Origin: Mantis religiosa
Lineage: Eukaryota; Arthropoda; Insecta; Mantodea; Mantidae
DNA length: 64,000 nt
Direction of reading: 5' to 3'
Assembly: GCA_030765055.1 (NCBI GenBank)
Contig: JAUKNK010000056.1
Location: 218,501-282,500 of the forward strand
Shown piece by piece: positions 32,852 to 39,940 of this stretch. Positions within the stretch are counted from its first letter, which is position 1; the number at the start of each line of letters is the position of its first letter. Below the pieces are notes generated by a model, which was not told the DNA's origin, did no database searches, and saw only the letters and a list, made by a program, of their open reading frames with translations. Position numbers and translations under genes: made by a program.

Positions 32852-34784
32852 CTCTTTCCAACTGGCATCTGTTGTTATCTGCTCTCTCTGGTGGTAGAAC
32901 TATGAACTTTTTTGTCAAATTATCTACTGGCGGGATTTCAAAGTTCATTACGCGATCCTTATTTTTCCAGATGAATATGTTCTCCCATGTTGTCAATCTA
33001 TTTTGGTTTATCACTCCTTTTAATAATTTTGGATTTGGATCAATGTCATGGTTTTCATTCCAAAAATGAAATGCTACTGCTGACTTGTCTTCTTGTTTCA
33101 ATCTGATGTTTCTAAAGTGTTCTTTGACTCTGGTTTTTAAATTTCTTTTTGTTTGACCTATGTAGCATTTTTCACAATTCTTACAATTTATTTGGTATAT
33201 TCCAGATTTGTTACCTGAAGGAATTTCATCTTTTGTTTTTGAATTTAGTAATTTTAAAATTGAGTATCTATTAGTAGGTGCCAAGATGATATTTTGTTCC
33301 TTGAATATCTTTTTAAATTTATTAAATGTTTTTGGATGATATGTGAATGAACTGAATATGCTGTTGCTTTCTTTTTCTTTAATAAATGTGGTTGCTTCTT
33401 TAATGGTTTTCTTTAGTTTAGATTTTCTAATTTTCTTCAACACCACACTTTTGTTGTATCCGTTTTCTTCTGCTATGTGTATTATTGCTTTTTGTTCCTT
33501 GAAATATTCTTCTTTTTCCATGGGTATGTTGACTAGTCTGTGTGTAAGGCTGTTTATTATTGCATGTTTATGTGTAATTGGGTTGTGGCTATTATTTTTT
33601 ATATAATTTTCTGAATGTGTTGGCTTCCTGTAAATTCCAAATTTTATTTTTGTATCATTCCTGATGATATTTAGATCCAAGAAAGGTAGTTGTCCATTGA
33701 TTTCCTTTTCTATTGTGAATTTGATAGTCCTTTCTTGCAGATTGAGTAATTTTAATGCATCATCTAAATGTTTACTTGGTACAATTGCAAAGATGTCGTC
33801 AACATATCTATACCAAACCTTGAAGATCAATGGGAAGGACTTTTTAATTTGTGTTTCAAATGCACTCATAAATAAGTTAGCCAAAAAAGGTGAAAGTGGA
33901 TTGCCCATTGATAATCCTGATTTCTGCTTGCAGTGTTTTCCATTAAAGCTGAAGAAGTTTTGTTCAATGCATATTTTTGTTAGAGAAATATATTCTTCTG
34001 CTTCTATTGCTTCCATATCAATTGTAGCTAGCCATTTTTTTAACATAGTCGGCAATTGTTCTGTTGGTATGCTTGGAAATAAGGATGTGACATCAAATGA
34101 AACCAGTCTGTCATTTTTGTCCAAATTTATATCTTTGATTTTCTCTACCAAATCTAAAGAGTTTCTTAAATTTGCACTTTCAAATTTTGGAAAACTATTA
34201 AATTTACTTAGGAACAATTTGGCCAAATTATATGTGGGGGCATTTATGCTACTAGTAATAGGTCTCATGCCTTTCCCTGCTTTCTGCATTTTTGGCAGCC
34301 CATATACTCTTGGTAATGTTGGATTATCTACTTTAATTTTGTGCAATTCCTTTTTGTTGATTATTTTGCACTCTTTTAGTGTTTTATTTGTGGTTTCAAT
34401 GCAGTACTTTAATGGATTAGTTTCTACTTTTTGGTAATTACTGTCTTCTAACAAATCTTCCATCCTCTTTGTGTATTCTTCTTTTTCCAGAATTACTAGT
34501 TTATTTCCCTTGTCTGCTTTAGTATAAATAACCGGTTTCTTTTTAAGAGCTTTTATGATTTGGTTACTAAAATTCTTTTTCTTTTCATTTTTAATCTCTT
34601 CTACTATTTTGGAGCATTTGTTTTTTACTGTGTTTTTACTTTCTTCATTAAGTGTTTGTGTAGCAATTTGTATGTCAGCAATGTAATCTTCAATTTGGTT
34701 GGAATAATCTACACATGTCTTTAAACCTAGATTCAGCATATTCAGTTCTGTTTTTGTAAAATTTTGGTTTGATAGGTTTACCAC
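32847..34784 (-). CDS. PLE reverse transcriptase with GIY-YIG endonuclease, left copy
   Basis: 645 codons from 34784, a GTG reading; the frame stays open upstream through the spacer to about 34875, so the true start is lost by 5' truncation. N-terminal part: KADKGNKLVILEKEEYTKRM. RT: LPRVYGLPKMQKAGKGMRPI, DRLVSFDVTSLFPSIPTEQL (motif A Asp), KSGLSMGNPLSPFLANLFM, and WYRYVDDIFAIVP (YVDD). Connector: KFGIYRKPTHSENY and HKHAIINSLTHRLVNIP. Endonuclease: GIYQINCKNCEKCYIGQTKR with Cys pairs, FHFWNENHD, and TTWENIFIWKNKDR. It nicks DNA and reverse-transcribes its RNA. Every catalytic motif I can check is present. Confidence 0.9.
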   Translation of the reverse strand: MVNLSNQNFTKTELNMLNLGLKTCVDYSNQIEDYIADIQIATQTLNEESKNTVKNKCSKIVEEIKNEKKKNFSNQIIKALKKKPVIYTKADKGNKLVILEKEEYTKRMEDLLEDSNYQKVETNPLKYCIETTNKTLKECKIINKKELHKIKVDNPTLPRVYGLPKMQKAGKGMRPITSSINAPTYNLAKLFLSKFNSFPKFESANLRNSLDLVEKIKDINLDKNDRLVSFDVTSLFPSIPTEQLPTMLKKWLATIDMEAIEAEEYISLTKICIEQNFFSFNGKHCKQKSGLSMGNPLSPFLANLFMSAFETQIKKSFPLIFKVWYRYVDDIFAIVPSKHLDDALKLLNLQERTIKFTIEKEINGQLPFLDLNIIRNDTKIKFGIYRKPTHSENYIKNNSHNPITHKHAIINSLTHRLVNIPMEKEEYFKEQKAIIHIAEENGYNKSVVLKKIRKSKLKKTIKEATTFIKEKESNSIFSSFTYHPKTFNKFKKIFKEQNIILAPTNRYSILKLLNSKTKDEIPSGNKSGIYQINCKNCEKCYIGQTKRNLKTRVKEHFRNIRLKQEDKSAVAFHFWNENHDIDPNPKLLKGVINQNRLTTWENIFIWKNKDRVMNFEIPPVDNLTKKFIVLPPERADNNRCQLERD

Positions 34785-34838
34785 ATTGTTTAGATGATCT
34801 TTTAGGTTATGTTTGTCTTTTTTATTTATCTTTTTAAA

Positions 34839-34888
34839 AGTGCCTGCTTTCTGGACTAAATTTTTAAATTTATTCTTTAACTTTGCTG
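34839..34888. other. Asymmetric centre of the PLE pair 1 palindrome
   Basis: About 50 bases belonging to the left copy only (minus-strand frame KNLVQKAGTF...). The right copy begins abruptly after them, so the two copies are truncated at slightly different 5' points and joined here. Confidence 0.7.
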
Positions 34889-36880
34889 TTTAAAAAGATA
34901 AATCAAAAAGACAAACATAACCTAAAAGATCAGCTAAAAAATGTGGTAAACCTATCAAACCAAAATTTTACAAAAACAGAACTGAATATACTGAATATAG
35001 GTTTAAAGACATGTGTAGATTATTCCAACCAAATTGAAGATTACATTGCTGACATACAAATTGCTACACAAACACTTAATGAAGAAAGTAAAAACACAGT
35101 AAAAAACAAATGCTCCAAAATAGTAGAAGAGATTAAAAATGAAAAGAAAAAGAATTTTAGTAACCAAATCATAAAAGCTCTTAAAAAGAAACCGGTTATT
35201 TATACTAAAGCAGACAAGGGAAATAAACTAGTAATTCTGGAAAAAGAAGAATACACAAAGAGGATGGAAGATTTGTTAGAAGACAGTAATTACCAAAAAG
35301 TAGAAACTAATCCATTAAAGTACTGCATTGAAACCACAAATAAAACGCTAAAAGAGAGCAAAATAATCAACAAAAAAGAATTGCACAAAATTAAAGTAGA
35401 TAATCCAACATTACCAAGAGTATATGGGCTGCCAAAAATGCATAAAGCAGGGAAAGGCATGAGACCCATTACTAGTAGCATAAATGCCCCCACATACAAT
35501 TTGGCCAAACGGTTCCTAAGTAAATTTAATAGTTTTCCAAAATTTGAAAGTGCAAATTTAAGAAACTCTTTAGATTTGGTAGAAAAAATCAAAGATATAA
35601 ATTTGGACAAAAAAGACAGACTGGTTTCATTTGATGTCACATCTTTATTTCCAAGCATACCAACAGAACAATTGCAGACTGTGTTAAACAAATGGCTAGC
35701 TACAATTGATATGGAAGCAATAGAAGCAGAGGAATATATTTCTCTAACAAAAATATGCATTAAACAAAATTTCTTCAGCTTTAATGGAAAACACTACAAG
35801 CAGAAATCAGGATTATCAATGGGCAATCCACTTTCACCTTTTTTGGCTAACTTATTTATGAGTGCATTTGAAACACAAATTAAAAAGTCCTTCCCATTGA
35901 TCTTCAAGGTTTGGTATAGATATGTTGACGACATCTTTGCAATTGTACCAAGTAAACATTTAGATGATGCATTAAAATTACTCAATCTGCAAGAAAGGAC
36001 TATCAAATTCACAATAGAAAAGGAAATCAATGGACAACTACCTTTCTTGGATCTAAATATCATCAGGAATGATACAAAAATAAAATTTGGAATTTACAGG
36101 AAGCCAACACATTCAGAAAATTATATAAAAAATAATAGCCACAACCCAATTACACATAAACATGCAATAATAAACAGCCTTACACACAGACTAGTCAACA
36201 TACCCATGGAAAAAGAAGAATATTTCAAGGAACAAAAAGTAATAATACACATAGCAGAAGAAAACGGATACAACAAAAGTGTGGTGTTGAAGAAAATTAG
36301 AAAATCTAAACTAAAGAAAACCATTAAAGAAGCAACCACATTTATTAAAGAAAAAGAAAGCAACAGCATATTCAGTTCATTCACATATCATCCAAAAACA
36401 TTTAATAAATTTAAAAAGATATTCAAGGAACAAAATATCATCTTGGCACCTACTAATAGATACTCAATTTTAAAATTACTAAATTCAAAAACAAAAGATG
36501 AAATTCCTTCAGGTAACAAATCTGGAATATACCAAATAAATTGTAAGAATTGTGAAAAATGCTACATAGGTCAAACAAAAAGAAATTTAAAAACCAGAGT
36601 CAAAGAACACTTTAGAAACATCAGATTGAAACAAGAAGACAAGTCAGCAGTAGCATTTCATTTTTGGAATGAAAACCATGACATTGATCCAAATCCAAAA
36701 TTATTAAAAGGAGTGATAAACCAAAATAGATTGACAACATGGGAGAACATATTCATCTGGAAAAATAAGGATCGCGTAATGAACTTTGAAATCCCGCCAG
36801 TAGATAATTTGACAAAAAAGTTCATAGTTCCACCACCAGAGAGAGCAGATAACAACAGATGCCAGTTGGAAAGAGATTGA
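34883..36880 (+). CDS. PLE reverse transcriptase with GIY-YIG endonuclease, right copy
   Basis: 665 codons as called, from an ATG formed at the junction (MLFKKINQKDKHN...); the real N-terminus is missing. Same domains as the left copy: SFDVTSLFPSI, SGLSMGNPLSPF, RYVDDIFAIVP, then GIYQINCKNCEKCYIGQTKR and TTWENIFIWKNKD, ending PPVDNLTKKFIVPPPERADN. Differences from the left copy include H for Q in GLPKMHKAGK and R for L in LAKRFLSK. No stop or frameshift, so it is young or under little decay. Full-length PLE proteins are longer by roughly 100 or more N-terminal residues. Confidence 0.9.
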   Translation: MLFKKINQKDKHNLKDQLKNVVNLSNQNFTKTELNILNIGLKTCVDYSNQIEDYIADIQIATQTLNEESKNTVKNKCSKIVEEIKNEKKKNFSNQIIKALKKKPVIYTKADKGNKLVILEKEEYTKRMEDLLEDSNYQKVETNPLKYCIETTNKTLKESKIINKKELHKIKVDNPTLPRVYGLPKMHKAGKGMRPITSSINAPTYNLAKRFLSKFNSFPKFESANLRNSLDLVEKIKDINLDKKDRLVSFDVTSLFPSIPTEQLQTVLNKWLATIDMEAIEAEEYISLTKICIKQNFFSFNGKHYKQKSGLSMGNPLSPFLANLFMSAFETQIKKSFPLIFKVWYRYVDDIFAIVPSKHLDDALKLLNLQERTIKFTIEKEINGQLPFLDLNIIRNDTKIKFGIYRKPTHSENYIKNNSHNPITHKHAIINSLTHRLVNIPMEKEEYFKEQKVIIHIAEENGYNKSVVLKKIRKSKLKKTIKEATTFIKEKESNSIFSSFTYHPKTFNKFKKIFKEQNIILAPTNRYSILKLLNSKTKDEIPSGNKSGIYQINCKNCEKCYIGQTKRNLKTRVKEHFRNIRLKQEDKSAVAFHFWNENHDIDPNPKLLKGVINQNRLTTWENIFIWKNKDRVMNFEIPPVDNLTKKFIVPPPERADNNRCQLERD

Positions 36881-36910
36881 AAATGGAGGCCAGGGCCTTT
36901 GAAACTAGTC
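36877..36910 (+). ncRNA. Hammerhead-like motif, PLE pair 1 right copy
   Basis: Follows the ORF stop at once: TTGAAAA in place of the CTGATGA core, hairpin AGGCC-A-GGGCCT as helix II, GAAA, palindromic CTAG as helix III, then TC. C3 and G8 of the core are both changed (to U and A), which keeps their pairing but probably lowers or abolishes cleavage. Confidence 0.45.
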
Positions 36911-36976
36911 TCTCATAAACATATGAAAAAGTAAGTGACGAGTGTCAATAAACCAACCACAAATAATTTTTATATT

Positions 36977-37471
36977 AACCTTACTACTGTTTATCTTTGA
37001 GTTCCCTCAACTGTCCATACTTTCCATAACTCTCCTGGAATACCATGTATCCCACTTGTTTTATTAGCCTTTAACTTCTTTATTTGTTTGCATAATTCAA
37101 CATCTGTAACATCCTCATCTAGTTGCTTACCTGTGTATTGTCTCCCCTGCAATCGCTTAGCCATTTCCTGAATGTAAGTGTGCCCTAACAAATTTTTAAA
37201 ATGCAAACACCATTAGCATGGACTTATATAAAAAATTTTTGTCTCTTCTTTATGCAAGCTTTTTACTACTCACCATAGCTTTTTCGTATCATGGGCTTTT
37301 GCTGCTTCATTTAATATTCTTAAAACTCACTCCCTCTTCCATTCTTCCAATAAACATCCATACGCCCATGTTAGTACTAAAATGTTTTCTCTCTCCTTTC
37401 TCTCCCCTGAGTGTCTCCAATTTCTCAACTCTTGTCTTACTCTCATTTTAACCCTTTGACAATCCGTATCC
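36977..37471 (-). pseudogene. LINE P linker before RT
   Basis: ILLGHTYIQEMAKRLQGRQY (about 37206) and CKQIKKLKANKTSGIHGIPG (the N-K-x-x-G-x-D-G-I-P block that precedes LINE RTs) show this is LINE P. Upstream, RNWRHSGERRERKHFSTNMG-like coding reaches 37471, where PLE pair 2 is inserted. Confidence 0.7.
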
Positions 37472-37536
37472 AACTAATACCTATTATTAAATTTTAGATG
37501 GGTCGTATTTTTTACACATCTGCTTCACTTTCGTAC

Positions 37537-38061
37537 CTATTTTGAGGACATGTTTCGCAAATCATCGTTTGCATCTACGGCTCTTATGCAACTGACGCTT
37601 GATCCAGCGGTGTGGGTAATTCTGGGGTTGCTGCCGCCATCTGTTGATTTAGTGATGAACTTAAATGTGTTATTCTCTTCAGGCGGGATTTCAAAGTTAA
37701 TTAGTTGGTTTTTATGTTTTTCTATGTATATCCTCTCCCATATGACGAGTTCACTATGTTTTTGTACGTAATTTAGTAATTCTGTGCTATCTTCAATTTC
37801 ATGATTTTCAGACCAGAAATGAGCTGCTATTGCAGACTTATCAATATTTTTGTATCTTAGGTGTCTGAAGTGTTCTTTCTTTCTAGTGCCTATGTTTCTT
37901 TTTGTCCTCCCTATGTAAATTTTGTCACAGTCTTTACACTTAATCTTGTAAATGCCTGACTTTTCCTCTGGTTTTATCTTATCAGTATTATTACTGTGAA
38001 GCAGGTTTTGAATGTTGTAATTGTTTTTTGGTGCCAATGTTATATTGTACATTGGCACCAA
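37537..38061 (-). CDS. PLE GIY-YIG endonuclease domain, pair 2 left
   Basis: 174 codons as called; the first few cross the palindrome centre. Domain: EEKSGIYKIKCKDCDKIYIG, RTKRNIGTRKKEHFRHLRYK, KSAIAAHFWSENHEIEDSTE, VIWERIYIEKHKNQLINFEI and a Ser-rich tail ending MSSK. GIY, YIG, Arg, His and Glu positions are all present and the CxxC pair before YIG is intact. RT is absent, so alone it could only nick DNA. Confidence 0.8.
   Translation of the reverse strand: MVPMYNITLAPKNNYNIQNLLHSNNTDKIKPEEKSGIYKIKCKDCDKIYIGRTKRNIGTRKKEHFRHLRYKNIDKSAIAAHFWSENHEIEDSTELLNYVQKHSELVIWERIYIEKHKNQLINFEIPPEENNTFKFITKSTDGGSNPRITHTAGSSVSCIRAVDANDDLRNMSSK
37547..37580 (-). ncRNA. Hammerhead-like motif, PLE pair 2 left copy
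   Basis: Mirror of 38509-38542: CCGTAGA, hairpin GCAAA/ATTTGC, GAAA, CATG, TC on the minus strand. Confidence 0.35.
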
Positions 38062-38552
38062 AAAACAATTACAACATTAAAAACCTACTTCACAGTAATA
38101 ATACTGATAAGATAAAACCAGAGGAAAAGTCAGGCATTTACAAGATTAAGTGTAAAGACTGTGACAAAATTTACATAGGGAGGACAAAAAGAAACATAGG
38201 CACTAGAAAGAAAGAACACTTCAGGCACTTAAGATACAAAAATATTGATAAGTCTGCAATAACAGCTCATTTCTGGTCTGAAAATCATGAAATTGAAGAT
38301 AGCACAGAATTACTAAAATACGTACAAAAACATAGTGAACTTGTCAATTGGGAGAGGATATACATAGAAAAACATAAAAACCAACTAATTAACTTTGAAA
38401 TCCCGCCTGAAGAGAATAACACATTTAAGTTCATCACTAAATCAACAGATGGCAGCAGCAACCCCAGAATTACCCACACCGCTGGATCAAGCGTCAGTTG
38501 CATAAGAGCCGTAGATGCAAACGACGATTTGCGAAACATGTCCTCAAAATAG
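38028..38552 (+). CDS. PLE GIY-YIG endonuclease domain, pair 2 right
   Basis: 174 codons as called, starting across the centre. Same domain as the left copy with few changes (T for A in SAITAHFW, N for I in ELVNWERI, S for G in TDGSSN). Open to TAG at 38550-38552. The last codons (AVDANDDLRNMSSK) overlap the hammerhead-like motif. Confidence 0.8.
   Translation: MVPMLYCTLAPKNNYNIKNLLHSNNTDKIKPEEKSGIYKIKCKDCDKIYIGRTKRNIGTRKKEHFRHLRYKNIDKSAITAHFWSENHEIEDSTELLKYVQKHSELVNWERIYIEKHKNQLINFEIPPEENNTFKFITKSTDGSSNPRITHTAGSSVSCIRAVDANDDLRNMSSK
38509..38542 (+). ncRNA. Hammerhead-like motif, PLE pair 2 right copy
   Basis: CCGTAGA (three changes from CTGATGA), hairpin GCAAA-CGACGA-TTTGC, GAAA (38533-38536), palindrome CATG, then TC. 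Same order as in pair 1 and at 29.37 kb, but here it lies within the ORF. Confidence 0.4.
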
Positions 38553-38668
38553 GTACGAAAGTGAAGCAGATGTGTAAAAAATACGACTCATCTAAAATTT
38601 AATAATTTTTCGCTTCACTGTGGTGTTCCAATACAGTTAAATCTCGATTAACTAATACTTATTGTATC

Positions 38669-39133
38669 TTTCAAACCTACTATCGTCATTCCACCCCAGC
38701 CCTTTTCACACTATATTCTAATGCTTCTACAGCTCGCTCTATTGTAATAATATTCACTAGACTATCTACTTTCACTTGTAATATTCTCCCACATTCTGAG
38801 TTTAAGTCCTCACCAGATATTTCATGCTTTTCTTCTCTCCATTTATACATTTACACTACTCTGTAACAATCTATATCTATTACTGCTCCACTGCTACTAA
38901 TTTCTCCTAAGTTTACTCTCACTGGAAAATGTTAACTGGATGTTATTTCATAACCTCAAAATCTAATATCCAGTTGTCAATTCCCAGTGAGCACATTAAA
39001 ATATGTAGCACACTCTGGCCATTATACACAAATGTATATTGCCTTTCTGTATCTGACCTTTTCAAACCATTGCAAATCATGAGAATATGTTCCTCCCAAA
39101 AATCTAAGATTTTTCATAACATAACTCTCAAGT
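38669..39133 (-). pseudogene. LINE P endonuclease end and linker
   Basis: Minus strand near 38920-38700 reads HFPVRVNLGEISSSGAVIDI, YKWREEKHEIS and VDSLVNIITIERAVEALEYS. The SDH-F/P-V ending of an APE-type endonuclease followed by the usual helical linker is recognisable. It is broken by stops. Confidence 0.55.
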
Positions 39134-39290
39134 AGTTATGTTATGCTTTGTGACATGAGTGGTCATGTGGGCTACATATGTAGCCCATATAAAAGTTACT
39201 TTATGCATTGTTTATAATTGTTTTAATAACTTTCTAGGATATTCCTTTATTTCTTTATAGTGTTTACTTATATTCAAAATAAGCTTTATG
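39134..39290. repeat. Unclassified repeat D, copy 2, with 18-base palindrome
   Basis: Shares its start (GTAG...), the GGGCTACATATGTAGCCC region and the following 80 bases with 31663-31790. The 18-base palindrome at 39169-39186 is perfect. No ORF. Confidence 0.5.
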
Positions 39291-39616
39291 AATTGGAAAG
39301 CTGGGATGGAAGAAAGAGAGAGATGGATAGAAGGGGAACAGAGAGGATGAAAGAAACAAAGAAAGACTAGGCACTTGAAAATAAAGACATAGATTAATTA
39401 CCATCTAATGCATCTGGCAATCCTTGGCAACTACTCTGAATTCGTTGATGTGCTGCACTAAGTTTTGGGTGCTATAGCTTCAATCTGCTCATGGGTTGAC
39501 CTAAATAAATGATTAGTATACTTTAATTACCATTTGAAAATTTCCCTACAGCTTTATACACAAAATTATCAAAAAAATAATAAACATACAAGGAAGCATA
39601 TTTTAAGTTGTATACA

Positions 39617-39680
39617 CAGTAGAACTCTGGTAATTTGGGCTAACTGGGGCTGAGGCTACCTCGAATTACAAAAACTTAGG
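39617..39680 (+). repeat. Pogo/Tigger-type terminal inverted repeat fragment
   Basis: After TATACA the plus strand begins CAGTAGAACTCTGGTAATTT and goes on with GGGGC and CTACCTCGAATTACAAAAA. This CAGTAGAACxxxxxTAAT style, with a nearby complementary stretch, is typical of pogo/Tigger ends. The matching far end was not found. Confidence 0.45.
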
Positions 39681-39940
39681 TTACACGGGAGCATGATTAA
39701 ATCAATGGGTAGAACATAAACATTTGAGCAAAATAATGGTTTAAAATAAATATAACAAGCACTATGGTAAATACCTGGATTATATGTACATATTTGGTCA
39801 CACATTTCCAAGTTATACAAATATAATTTATGTTTTTAAAAAATTGTCCAAGAGTTGTAATGGTCAGCTGACTTTCACGTGGTACACCCTGAAAATATTT
39901 TTATAAAGAGCTAAGTAGCTTAACAAAACTGTAGAGTAAA

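Larger units (their letters stand above)
32709..36976. mobile_element. PLE pair 1: two near-identical Penelope-like copies head to head
   Basis: Left arm (about 32749-34838, minus) and right arm (about 34889-36978, plus) are inverted copies, about 2.1 kb each, around a spacer of about 50 bases. The spacer continues the left copy's reading frame. The left copy also has about 41 extra bases at its 3' end (TGATGTGTGTTTGGAGGAAT start). AACCTTACTACT occurs at 32697-32708 and 36977-36988, outside the pair. Thus one insertion carried both copies. The host is LINE P. Both ORFs are open and differ at roughly a dozen residues. Confidence 0.85.
37481..38659. mobile_element. PLE pair 2: two GIY-YIG fragments head to head
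   Basis: Inverted arms 37483-38041 and 38050-38606 meet around 8 bases (TATATTGT between GCCAATGT and ACATTGGC). AACTAATAC lies at about 37472-37480 and 38660-38668. On the right about 50 extra bases precede the repeat. Host is LINE P, endonuclease/RT linker. Both copies are strongly 5' truncated, keeping only the endonuclease and 3' region of a second PLE family. Confidence 0.8.
29975..39133 (-). mobile_element. LINE P, a long minus-strand LINE broken by three insertions
   Basis: Segments in element order: endonuclease end (39133-38669), linker and RT start (37471-36977), RT (32708-32510), RT (31660-30560), C-terminus and 3' UTR (30560-29975). Interruptions: PLE pair 2, PLE pair 1, and an unclassified repeat (about 31663-32505). 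Where PLE pair 1 is left out together with one 12-base repeat, the reading frame stays in phase. All parts have stops. Clade not assigned. Confidence 0.75.

Noticed and set aside
33664..34437. Plus-strand ORF of 257 codons within PLE pair 1
   Set aside because: Antisense to the PLE RT; the same shadow appears mirrored in the other arm.
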